From JBECKR01 sp040235415 (lineage in GTDB: Bacteria > Acidobacteriota > Polarisedimenticolia > Polarisedimenticolales > Polarisedimenticolaceae), in NCBI GenBank assembly GCA_040235415.1, contig JBECKR010000053.1, positions 1 through 17,540 of the forward strand: a stretch of 17,540 nucleotides of DNA. The letters run 5' to 3'. The position numbers and the translations under genes were made by a program. The notes below the pieces were generated by a model, which worked only from the letters and a program-made list of their open reading frames with translations, ran no database searches and was not told the origin of the DNA. Shown in pieces: positions 5,526 to 12,411 of the stretch. Within the stretch, counting starts at the first letter, position 1; each line of letters begins with the position of its first letter.

Positions 5526-6824
5526 ATGAACGATCGCAGGCGTCACGACGTCGTCGTGACCGGCCTCGGACCCTGGACCGCCGTCGGAGTCGGCGTCGAC
5601 GCCTATTGGAACGCGCTCCTCACCGGCCGGGGCGGTGTGGTCCGACTGCCGTTCGAATGGGCGGACCGCCGGGGGTTCCGCACCCGCATCGGCGCCCCGG
5701 TCGCCGACCCGGAGCCGGTGTCGTTCGACGCGACGGCCCGGGAGGCCGCGCTGCTCGATCCCGCGACGCGGCTCGCGCTCGCGGCGTCCAAGCTGGCGCT
5801 CGAGCATGCCGGCCTCGCGCTCCGCCCGCGCGACGACGCGAGGAGGACCCTCGACGTCGACGGCGTCGATCCGGCTCGTGCGGGAGTCGTGCTCGGAACC
5901 GGAATCGGCGGGCTCGCCACGATCGAGACCTCGCACGCCCGTTACGTGCTGGAGGAGCCGCTCACGGGACCGCTGAGATACTCGCTGCCGATGCTGATCG
6001 CGAACGCCCTGCCGGCCCAGGTCGCGATCAAGTTCGGCCTCAAGGGCGAGTGCAAGACGGTCGTGACCGCCTGCGCCGCCGGAACCATGGCGATCGGCGA
6101 CGCGCTCCGGCTGCTGCGGAACGACGAGCTCGACGTCGTCCTCGCGGGCGGCGTCGACCGGACGCTCTCGACGCCCGGGGGCTACGGCTTGGCCGGCTTC
6201 GAGCTGCTGAAGACGATGTCGACCCGCAACGACGAGCCCGAGCGGGCGTCGCGCCCGTTCGACGCGGGACGCGACGGCTTCGTGCTCGGCGAGGGCGCGG
6301 GCGTGCTGATCCTGGAACGCGAGGCGCACGCCCGGGCCCGCGGCGCCGCGATCCACGCGCGCGTGCTCGGCTACGGCGCGACCTGCGACGCGCACTCGAT
6401 GATGCAGCTCGAGCCGTCGGGCGACCAGATGGTGCGGGCCATGGAGCTCGCGATCCGGGACGCCGGGATCGCGTATCAGGACGTCGGCTACGTCAACGCT
6501 CACGGCACCGCGACCCGACAGAACGATCCGATGGAGGCGTCCGCCCTGCACCGCGTGTTCGGCCGGCGCGTGCGGGACGTGCTCGTGAACTCGACCAAGG
6601 CGCTGCTCGGCCACTCGATCGGGGCGGCCGGCGGGATCGAGGCGATCACGACGGCCCTGAGCCTCGCCCGGGGGGTCGTGCACCGCTGCGTCAACCTCGA
6701 GCGACCCGATCCGGAGTGCGATCTCGCGCTGCCGAGGGAGAACGCGCGGCTCGCGGCCCCCGCGGCGCTGTCGAACTCGTTCGGCTTCGGCGGCCACAAC
6801 GCGTGCCTCGTGCTCGGGAGGTAG
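5526..6824 (+). CDS. fabF: Beta-ketoacyl-[acyl-carrier-protein] synthase II (FabF-type KAS)
   Basis: This 432-residue thiolase-fold condensing enzyme joins malonyl-ACP to an acyl-ACP with loss of CO2. The complete Cys-His-His catalytic set is present: Cys183 in VVTACAAGTM, His326 in VNAHGTAT and His363 in STKALLGHSIGAAGG, with Lys358 also conserved. The FabF C-terminal signature SNSFGFGGHN is present. The length is slightly above a typical FabF (about 412). Extra residues lie around 110-125, where LRPRDDARRTLDVDGVDPAR follows the early helices. It sits between a YbdK-type ligase and a PlsC-type acyltransferase and has no ACP, KR or malonyltransferase gene beside it. It could therefore be a second, specialised KAS rather than the housekeeping copy. 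Its ribosome site can fold into a small hairpin. Confidence 0.92.
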   Translation: MNDRRRHDVVVTGLGPWTAVGVGVDAYWNALLTGRGGVVRLPFEWADRRGFRTRIGAPVADPEPVSFDATAREAALLDPATRLALAASKLALEHAGLALRPRDDARRTLDVDGVDPARAGVVLGTGIGGLATIETSHARYVLEEPLTGPLRYSLPMLIANALPAQVAIKFGLKGECKTVVTACAAGTMAIGDALRLLRNDELDVVLAGGVDRTLSTPGGYGLAGFELLKTMSTRNDEPERASRPFDAGRDGFVLGEGAGVLILEREAHARARGAAIHARVLGYGATCDAHSMMQLEPSGDQMVRAMELAIRDAGIAYQDVGYVNAHGTATRQNDPMEASALHRVFGRRVRDVLVNSTKALLGHSIGAAGGIEAITTALSLARGVVHRCVNLERPDPECDLALPRENARLAAPAALSNSFGFGGHNACLVLGR

Positions 6825-6829
6825 ACCCC

Positions 6830-7462
6830 ATCCCCTGGCTCTACACGGTGACGCGGGTGTTGTGCCCGTTCTCGAGCCGCGTGTGGCTCGCCCGTCTCGA
6901 CGGCCTCGAGCACCTCCCGCGCTCGGGACCGGCGCTGCTCGCGTCGAACCACGCGTCGTTCCTCGACCCGTGGTTCATCGGACTGTCGCTGCCGCGCCGC
7001 CCGATCCGGAACCTGATCACGGCGCGCTGGTACTACCGCTCGGCGCTGTGGCGCGCCGCGTTCCGGGCGTACGGCACGATCCCGACCGACCCGCGGGACC
7101 CGCGCGGCACGATCGCGGCCGTGGTCGAGGCGGTGCGCTCGGGAGACTGCGTGACGATCTTCCCGGAAGGGCGCGTGAGCCCCGACGGGCGGCTGCAGCG
7201 CGGGCGTGTCGGACTGGGGCACATCGCCGCGATCAGCGGAGCGCCCGTCGTCCCGATCGGGCTGCGCGGCAACCACGAGATTCTCCCCCGGGACCGCCGC
7301 GTCCCGCGGTTCGCGCGCCTGCTCGAGATCCGGCTGGGCCCGCCGCGGACCTTCCCGGACGCTCCCGTCCCCGAGCCCGATCGCCGCGCGGCGCACCGTT
7401 TCGTGGAGGAGGTCATGCGCGACATCGCGCGGCTGTCGGGTCAGAGCCTCTCGGCAACGTAG
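6830..7462 (+). CDS. plsC: PlsC-type 1-acyl-sn-glycerol-3-phosphate acyltransferase (lysophospholipid acyltransferase family)
   Basis: The product is about 210 residues and carries the full acyltransferase signature. Counting from 6830, His41 and Asp46 in SNHASFLDPW form the HX4D catalytic motif. FPEGRVSPDG begins at residue 111, and GAPVVPIGLRG follows as the last block. The family acylates lysophosphatidic acid, or related lysolipids, at the inner membrane using acyl-ACP or acyl-CoA. The start is uncertain. A strong GGGAGG (6815-6820) overlaps the fabF stop and points to codon 6830, which is ATC. Canonical alternatives are GTG at 6803 (219 residues, overlapping fabF) and GTG at 6848 (204 residues, no ribosome site). 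Close linkage to the ketosynthase indicates an operon that makes and uses acyl chains. The 3' end overlaps glyS by 22 bp on the other strand. Confidence 0.88.
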   Translation: MPWLYTVTRVLCPFSSRVWLARLDGLEHLPRSGPALLASNHASFLDPWFIGLSLPRRPIRNLITARWYYRSALWRAAFRAYGTIPTDPRDPRGTIAAVVEAVRSGDCVTIFPEGRVSPDGRLQRGRVGLGHIAAISGAPVVPIGLRGNHEILPRDRRVPRFARLLEIRLGPPRTFPDAPVPEPDRRAAHRFVEEVMRDIARLSGQSLSAT

Positions 7463-8940
7463 GCCGCGACGCGGTCGAGCGCGACGCGCTCCTGCCCCAG
7501 CGTGTCGCGGTCCCGCACGGTGACGGTCTGGTCCCGCAGCGTGTCGCCGTCGATCGTGAAGCAGAACGGCGTGCCGGCCTCGTCCATCCGGGCGTAGCGC
7601 TTCCCGATGTTCTGCTTGACGTCGAACTGGCAGACCCAGCGGGCCCGGAGCTCGAGGTACAGCTTCTCCGCGACCTCCGGCATGCCGTCCTTGTTGACGA
7701 GGGGGAACACGGCCGCCTTGATCGGCGCGAGCCGAGGGTGGAACCGCATGAACATCTTCGACGGCCGCGACGCGTCCGGCGTGTACGCCTCGCACAGCAG
7801 CACGAGCACGCCGCGCGTCAACCCCGACGCCGGCTCGATGACGTGCGGAAGGAACCGCTCGCCGTTCTCCGGATCGAAGTACTCCATCTTCACCTTGGAG
7901 TGCTCCTGGTGGGCGGCGAGATCGAACGCGGTACGGTGCGCGATCCCCTCGAGCTCGCCGTACTCCGGCGCGGTGAACGGGTAGCGGTACTCGACGTCGA
8001 CCGTGCCCTCGCCTTCCTTCGCGTAGTGCGAGAGCTCGTCGCGGTCGTGCGGCCTGAGACGGAGCGCGTCGGAGGCGACGCCGACGCTCCGCCACCACGC
8101 CATCCGGGTCTCCTTCCAGAACTCGAACCACTTCGCCGCCTCCCCCGGGGCGCAGAACCACTCGAGCTCCATCTGCTCGAACTCCCGCGAGCGGAAGATG
8201 AAGTTCCTGGGGGTGACCTCGTTGCGGAACGCCTTGCCGACCTGCGCGATGCCGAAGGGCACCTTGACGCGCATGGTGTCGAGGACGTTGCGGTAGTTCA
8301 GGAAGATCCCCTGCGCGGTCTCCGGCCTCAGGTACGCGACGTTCTCGTCGCCGCTCGTCGCTCCGACGAACGTCCGGAACATCAGGTTGAACTGCCTCGG
8401 AGCCGTCAGGCTGCCGGGCTTCGAGGCGTCCGGGCCGACGATGCGGCCGTAGTCCTCGAGCGGGACGTCGGTCAGCGCGATGACGCGGAAATCGCCCTGC
8501 GGGCGGCCCTTCGCGAGCTTCGCCATCCGCTTGAGCGCAGGCTCCGGCTCGCCCTCGAGAAACGCGAACATCGGCCCCTCGCCGTCGGCGGGGACGTACA
8601 CCCGGACGTGATCGGCGCGGTACCGCGCCTTCGTCTCGCGGCAGTCGACCATGGGGTCGTTGAAACCCGCGACGTGCCCGGAGGCCTCCCACGTTCGCGG
8701 ATTCTGGATGATGGAGGAGTCGAGGCCGACGATGCTCAGGACCTCGCCGTCGGGTCCCGTCGGGGGGCACAGCACGGTCTGCCGCCACCAGTCGTCCCGG
8801 AGGTTGTTCTTGAGCAGCACCCCGAGCGGCCCGAAGTCCCAGAAGCCGTTGAGGCCGCCGTAGATCTCGGAAGCCGGATAGATGAACCCGCGGCGCTTGG
8901 CGAGCGCGCGGATCTCGTCCATGGACTTGGCGTCGGTCAT
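7441..8940 (-). CDS. glyQS: Glycyl-tRNA synthetase, single-chain alpha2 type (class II)
   Basis: The 499-residue product charges tRNA-Gly with glycine using ATP in the cytosol. It is the homodimeric class II form, not the alpha2beta2 GlyQ/GlyS form. Landmarks are GFIYPASEIYGGLNGFWDFG near residue 18, ENVAYLRPETAQGIFLNYRN near 199, motif 2 FRNEVTPRNFIFRSREFEQME from 238, and motif 3 EPASGLTRG with the invariant Arg376. An anticodon-binding domain starts at HPRLAPIKAAVFPLVNKD (401). Position 375 is Thr where many homologues have Asp. The ATG at 8940 follows AAGGAG. An in-frame ATG at 8961 lies within a palindrome and has no ribosome site, so the shorter form is preferred. The gene converges on plsC. 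Confidence 0.96.
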   Translation of the reverse strand: MTDAKSMDEIRALAKRRGFIYPASEIYGGLNGFWDFGPLGVLLKNNLRDDWWRQTVLCPPTGPDGEVLSIVGLDSSIIQNPRTWEASGHVAGFNDPMVDCRETKARYRADHVRVYVPADGEGPMFAFLEGEPEPALKRMAKLAKGRPQGDFRVIALTDVPLEDYGRIVGPDASKPGSLTAPRQFNLMFRTFVGATSGDENVAYLRPETAQGIFLNYRNVLDTMRVKVPFGIAQVGKAFRNEVTPRNFIFRSREFEQMELEWFCAPGEAAKWFEFWKETRMAWWRSVGVASDALRLRPHDRDELSHYAKEGEGTVDVEYRYPFTAPEYGELEGIAHRTAFDLAAHQEHSKVKMEYFDPENGERFLPHVIEPASGLTRGVLVLLCEAYTPDASRPSKMFMRFHPRLAPIKAAVFPLVNKDGMPEVAEKLYLELRARWVCQFDVKQNIGKRYARMDEAGTPFCFTIDGDTLRDQTVTVRDRDTLGQERVALDRVAAYVAERL

Positions 8941-8959
8941 CGCCGTGCCGCTCCTTGCC

Positions 8960-8976
8960 ATCCGCCCGGGGCGGAT
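8960..8976. promoter_or_regulatory. Perfect 17-bp palindrome directly upstream of the glyS ribosome site
   Basis: ATCCGCCC (8960-8967), G, and GGGCGGAT (8969-8976) are perfectly complementary. In the glyS transcript the hairpin would end 19 bases before the start codon and abut AAGGAG. Its CCCCGGG centre is shared with the palindrome upstream of ybdK. It may tune ribosome access or be an operator. No T-box features are seen. Confidence 0.5.
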
Positions 8977-9021
8977 CGGAGGAGCGTGCATCCTAGTGGA
9001 ACCGGAGCCCCGGAACAACCG

Positions 9022-9426
9022 TCACGGACCGGCCGCGATCAGCACCATCTGCTGCGGGCGATACTCCCCTCCCGGCCCGCGCCGGGACTCGATCCGGACG
9101 ACGTGGCGGCCGACCTCGAGCCGGCCGAGCGGCACCGAGACGGTGACCGGAGTGATCACCTGGGCGACCATGCCGTCGGGCGCGATCTCGCTGATCCGCA
9201 CGACGAGGTCGCCCGAGCCGTCGCGGTCGACCCCGTCGACCCGCACGGTCCAACCCGCGGTCGGGGTCTCGCGCCGCAGCGACAGCACGAACTGCGGCGG
9301 ATCGGACTCGAGTGTCCGCAGGGCGACGACCTCGAACGGCGGAGGGACGATCTCCGCCCGCCGCGCGGGGGATCCGGCCGCCCCCCCGGCGAGCAGCATC
9401 GAGGCGAGAACGGTCGGAGCGAGCAT
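9022..9426 (-). CDS. Small secreted protein of unknown function
   Basis: This 134-residue protein starts at an ATG behind a near-perfect anti-16S sequence, GGAGGTGA, with 3-nt spacing, which suggests efficient translation. Residues 1-18 (APTVLASMLLAGGAAG) form a signal peptide probably cleaved by signal peptidase I, as no lipobox Cys is present. The mature part is one small beta-rich domain with alternating hydrophobic strands (FVLSLRR, WTVRVDGVDRDGSGDLVVRI, VITPVTVSVPLGRLEVGRHVVRIES), consistent with an immunoglobulin-like or carbohydrate-binding-like fold, though no family is recognised. It lies 81 bp upstream of glyS on the same strand and is divergent from the DUF1684 gene. The absence of Cys and of catalytic motifs suggests a binding or structural role. 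Confidence 0.75.
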   Translation of the reverse strand: MLAPTVLASMLLAGGAAGSPARRAEIVPPPFEVVALRTLESDPPQFVLSLRRETPTAGWTVRVDGVDRDGSGDLVVRISEIAPDGMVAQVITPVTVSVPLGRLEVGRHVVRIESRRGPGGEYRPQQMVLIAAGP

Positions 9427-9521
9427 GGGTCACCTCCGTCGCGAGCGCGTCCGCCCCAACTCTAGCGCGCTTGGTCGGAATCCCCCATCCGTGCCACCAT
9501 GGCGGATCGGAGGTCGAGCCG

Positions 9522-10463
9522 ATGCGAACGGGACGAACGCGGATCGCGGGGACGCTGCCGGTGTTGATCGCCGCCCTCGCGGGGTGCTCCGGGGCGCCGC
9601 CGGCGGCCGATCCGACCTGGGTGGCGAGCGTCGAGCAGTGGCGAGCGCACCGGCTCGAGCGCCTCGAGGCGCCGGACGGCTGGCTGACCCTGATCGGCCT
9701 CGACTGGCTCGAGGCCGGGAACAACCGGATCGGATCCGCCCCGGGTTGCGCCGTGCGGCTGCCCGAGGACGTCGCGCCTGCGGAGCTCGGATCGCTCGTG
9801 GTCGACGGAGCCGCGGTCCGGGTCGAGCCCCGCGCCGGAGCCGGGCTGCGGCTCGACGGCGAGACGCTCACCGGGCCCGCCACGCTCCGGAGCGACGCCG
9901 ACGGCGCGCCGAACGTGCTCTCGATCGGCACCGTGTCGTTCTACCTCATCCGCCGGGGAGAGCGCCTCGCCGCCCGCGTGAAGCGCTCCGACAGCCCGGT
10001 CCGGACCGGCTTTCCCGGGCTCGAGTACTACCCGATCGATCGGCGCTTCCGCGTCGAGGCGACCTTCGAGCGCTACGACGTCCCGCGCGAGGTCGACGTC
10101 CCGACGATGCTCGGGACGGTCGAAAAGGGCTTGGCGATCGGACGGGCGAGGTTCGCGATCGACGGGCGGAGCATGACGCTCGAGCCCACGGTGGGGAGTC
10201 CCGACGACCGCGAGCTGTTCTTCGTGTTCAAGGACCGGACCTCGGGCCACGGGACCTACCCTTCCGGCAGGTTCCTGTACGCGACGCTCGGAACGGGGGA
10301 TCGCGTCGTGCTGGACTTCAACGAGGCGTACAACCCGCCGTGCGCGTTCACGCCCTACGCCACCTGCCCGCTCCCCACGCCGGAGAACACCCTCGGGGTC
10401 CCGATCGAGGCGGGCGAGAAAGACTTCGCGCACCGCGGACTCCCGGTCCGCGCCGCGGGCTGA
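9522..10463 (+). CDS. DUF1684-family lipoprotein
   Basis: The ATG at 9522 is preceded by GGAGGT (9509-9514). The 313-residue product has a signal peptide with lipobox Leu-Ala-Gly-Cys22. Its body matches the DUF1684 pattern throughout. PDGWLTLIGLDWLEAGNNRIGS begins near residue 51. VSFYLIRRGERLAARVKRSDSP and GLEYYPIDRRFRVEATFERYD lie in the middle. The C-terminal block FNEAYNPPCAFTPYATCPLP holds two invariant Cys, followed by PENTLGVPIEAGEK. DUF1684 proteins are widespread and uncharacterised; no reaction can be assigned. The two late Cys could form a disulphide or bind metal after export (inference). The Lgt-like gene follows after 77 bp on the same strand. Confidence 0.92.
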   Translation: MRTGRTRIAGTLPVLIAALAGCSGAPPAADPTWVASVEQWRAHRLERLEAPDGWLTLIGLDWLEAGNNRIGSAPGCAVRLPEDVAPAELGSLVVDGAAVRVEPRAGAGLRLDGETLTGPATLRSDADGAPNVLSIGTVSFYLIRRGERLAARVKRSDSPVRTGFPGLEYYPIDRRFRVEATFERYDVPREVDVPTMLGTVEKGLAIGRARFAIDGRSMTLEPTVGSPDDRELFFVFKDRTSGHGTYPSGRFLYATLGTGDRVVLDFNEAYNPPCAFTPYATCPLPTPENTLGVPIEAGEKDFAHRGLPVRAAG

Positions 10464-10469
10464 TCCGGC

Positions 10470-10484
10470 CCGGGGTTGCCCCGG
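10470..10484 (+). repeat. GC-rich hairpin between the DUF1684 and Lgt-like genes
   Basis: CCGGGG (10470-10475) pairs with CCCCGG (10479-10484) across a TTG loop, four bases after the upstream stop codon's final base region. The sequence CCGGCCCGGG also occurs twice in tandem here (from 10465 and from 10481). No U-tract follows, so it is at best a weak pause or a processing hairpin. Confidence 0.35.
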
Positions 10485-10540
10485 CCCGGGATTCGTCGTA
10501 CCTGGCACGGCGTCCCCGGCGTCCCGATCCCGGAGGTGAC

Positions 10541-11362
10541 GTGCACCCGTTCCTGCTCCGAACCGAGTGGCTGACGCTGCCGACCTACGGCGTGCTGTAC
10601 CTCACCGCCTATCTCGCGGCGATCTTCACCGCCGCGGCGGTCGGCCGGCACAGCGGGATCCCGTTCTCGCGTACCGTCGATCTCGGATTCATGCTGTCGA
10701 TCGCCGGCGAGGTCGGCTCGCGGACGACGTTCCTCGTCGTCGAGTGGCACCGCTTCGCGGCCGGGACGATCACCTGGAAGCAGTTCTTCTACGCCGGGCG
10801 GGTCGTGCTCGGCGGCGTCGTCGCGGCGCTCGTGTTCACGGCGTGGTACTGCCGCCGGCACCGCGTCCCGTTCCTGTCGTTCACCGACGCCGCGTTCACC
10901 GGCACCGCGCTCGGCATGGGAATCGGGAGGATCGGCTGCCTGATGGCCGGCTGCTGCTTCGGGGCGCCGACGGACCTGGCGTGGGGGATCGTGTTCACCT
11001 CCCCCGAGGCCCACCGTCTGAGCGGAACGCCGCTCGGCGTGGCGCTCCACCCGACGCAGATCCTGCAGTCCCTGAACGGGTTCGCGCTGTTCGCGGTCCT
11101 GCTGTGGCTGCACCGGCGGCGGCGGTTCGCCGGCGAGACCGCCGGCATCTTCCTCGTCTGGACCGGCGTCGTGCGGTTCGCGGTCGAGTTCCTCCGCGGC
11201 GACCCGCGGGGCGGTTTCGGCGGGCTCGCGACCTCGCAATGGATCGGAATCGCGTTCGCGCTCGGCGGTGTCGCATGGCTGGTGTACGCTGCCCGGCGGG
11301 GGCAGGCCCCGACGCTCGCGGCCCCGCCGGCGGCACGGCGCCGCCGCGCCGCCCCCGCCTGA
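10541..11362 (+). CDS. lgt: Lgt-like prolipoprotein diacylglyceryl transferase homologue with Cys-rich active-site motif
   Basis: The GTG at 10541 follows GGAGGTGAC. The 273-residue protein is hydrophobic with about seven membrane segments, as in Lgt, which transfers diacylglycerol from phosphatidylglycerol to the lipobox Cys at the inner membrane. Conserved family features include GIGRIGC with Arg130, HPTQ at 170-173, VRFAVEFLRGDP with Arg212/Glu216/Arg219, and LATSQWIGI. Aligned by equal spacing, E. coli His103, Asn146 and Glu151 correspond to Leu90, Cys133 and Cys138, and Cys139 is adjacent. It may be a variant Lgt or a paralogue with another acyl-transfer role. The C-terminal tail is Arg/Ala/Pro-rich and probably cytoplasmic. 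The gene lies between a lipoprotein gene and cysK. Confidence 0.85.
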   Translation: MHPFLLRTEWLTLPTYGVLYLTAYLAAIFTAAAVGRHSGIPFSRTVDLGFMLSIAGEVGSRTTFLVVEWHRFAAGTITWKQFFYAGRVVLGGVVAALVFTAWYCRRHRVPFLSFTDAAFTGTALGMGIGRIGCLMAGCCFGAPTDLAWGIVFTSPEAHRLSGTPLGVALHPTQILQSLNGFALFAVLLWLHRRRRFAGETAGIFLVWTGVVRFAVEFLRGDPRGGFGGLATSQWIGIAFALGGVAWLVYAARRGQAPTLAAPPAARRRRAAPA

Positions 11363-11432
11363 GCGCGGCTCCGGGAATCGTCGCGCCTCGGCCCGGGTTA
11401 TCGCTTTCCCGATCGCTCCCCGGAGGTGGCCC

Positions 11433-12401
11433 ATGGCGCGGATCTACGAAGACAACAGCCACAGCATCGGCCGGACGCCGCTCGTCCGTCTGAACCGCAT
11501 CCCCGCGGGCCTCGACTGCACGATCGTCGCGAAGATCGAGGGCCGCAACCCGGCCTACTCCGTCAAGTGCCGCATCGGGGCTTCGATGATCTGGGCCGCC
11601 GAGCGGGACGGCAAGCTGAAGCGGGGCTCGACCGACGTCACGGTCGTGGAGCCGACGAGCGGGAACACCGGGATCGCGCTGGCCTACGTCTGCGCGGCCC
11701 GGGGCTACCCCCTGACCCTCACGATGCCCGAGACGATGTCGATCGAGAGACGCCGCATGCTGCGGGCGTTCGGCGCGCGCCTGGTGCTGACCGAGGGCTC
11801 GAAGGGCATGCCCGGAGCGATCGCGAAGGCCCGCGAGATCCTGGAGTCGGACCCCGGGCGGTACTTCATGCCGCAGCAGTTCGACAACCCCGCGAACCCG
11901 CGGATCCACTTCGAGACCACGGGCCCCGAGATCTGGGACGACACCGACGGGAAGATCGACGTCCTCGTCGCCGGCGTCGGGACCGGGGGCACCATCACCG
12001 GGGTCTCGCGCTACGTGAAACGGGAGCGCGGGAAGGCGATCCGCTCGGTCGCGGTCGAGCCGGTGCACTCCCCCGTGCTGACGCAGATCCGCAACGGCGA
12101 GCCGGTCAAGCCGGGCCCGCACAAGATCCAGGGTATCGGCGCCGGGTTCAAGCCGGCCGTGCTCGACCTCGACCTCGTCGACGACATCGTCACGGTGACG
12201 AACGACGACTCGATCGAGATGGCGCGCCGCCTGCACCGCGAGGAGGGGATCACCTGCGGGATCTCGTGCGGCGCGGCGATGACCGCCGCGCTCGAGATCG
12301 CCCGGCGTCCGGAGTCCGCGGGCAAGCTGATCGTGGTCGTGCTGCCGGATGCCGGCGAGCGCTACCTCTCGAGCGTCCTGTTCGAGGACATTCCGGGCTG
12401 A
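11433..12401 (+). CDS. cysK: Cysteine synthase A (O-acetylserine sulfhydrylase)
   Basis: The ATG at 11433 follows GGAGGTGG. The 322-residue PLP enzyme makes cysteine from O-acetylserine and sulfide in the cytosol. The cofactor Lys45 sits in SVKCRIGASMIW, the substrate-binding loop is EPTSGNTGIALAY, and the phosphate-binding glycine loop is GVGTGGTITG. LTMPETMSIERR, TTGPEIWDDTDG and PGPHKIQGIGAGF closely match the E. coli CysK wording, and the length is almost the same (323). That is strikingly close for a lineage that seems distant from Gammaproteobacteria. The C-terminus ends shortly after GERYLSSVLF, without the final tail seen in E. coli that can interact with CysE. The gene is tail-to-tail with the efflux permease gene across a 10-bp gap, too short for a separate terminator. 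Confidence 0.95.
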   Translation: MARIYEDNSHSIGRTPLVRLNRIPAGLDCTIVAKIEGRNPAYSVKCRIGASMIWAAERDGKLKRGSTDVTVVEPTSGNTGIALAYVCAARGYPLTLTMPETMSIERRRMLRAFGARLVLTEGSKGMPGAIAKAREILESDPGRYFMPQQFDNPANPRIHFETTGPEIWDDTDGKIDVLVAGVGTGGTITGVSRYVKRERGKAIRSVAVEPVHSPVLTQIRNGEPVKPGPHKIQGIGAGFKPAVLDLDLVDDIVTVTNDDSIEMARRLHREEGITCGISCGAAMTAALEIARRPESAGKLIVVVLPDAGERYLSSVLFEDIPG

Positions 12402-12411
12402 CCCGCGGAGG

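Noticed and set aside
3091..5529. 812-residue plus-strand open frame over kbl and ybdK
   Set aside because: It is antisense to kbl and then an alternate frame of ybdK. Its residues are a low-complexity shadow, while both real genes have catalytic motifs.
5271..6797. 508-residue minus-strand open frame opposite the fabF-like gene
   Set aside because: FabF on the plus strand carries every catalytic motif, whereas this frame has none and is Arg/Gly/Ala-rich.
10470..10484. Rho-independent terminator after the DUF1684 gene
   Set aside because: The stem is short (6 bp) and is followed by ATTCGTCG with no T-tract, so it is listed only as a hairpin.
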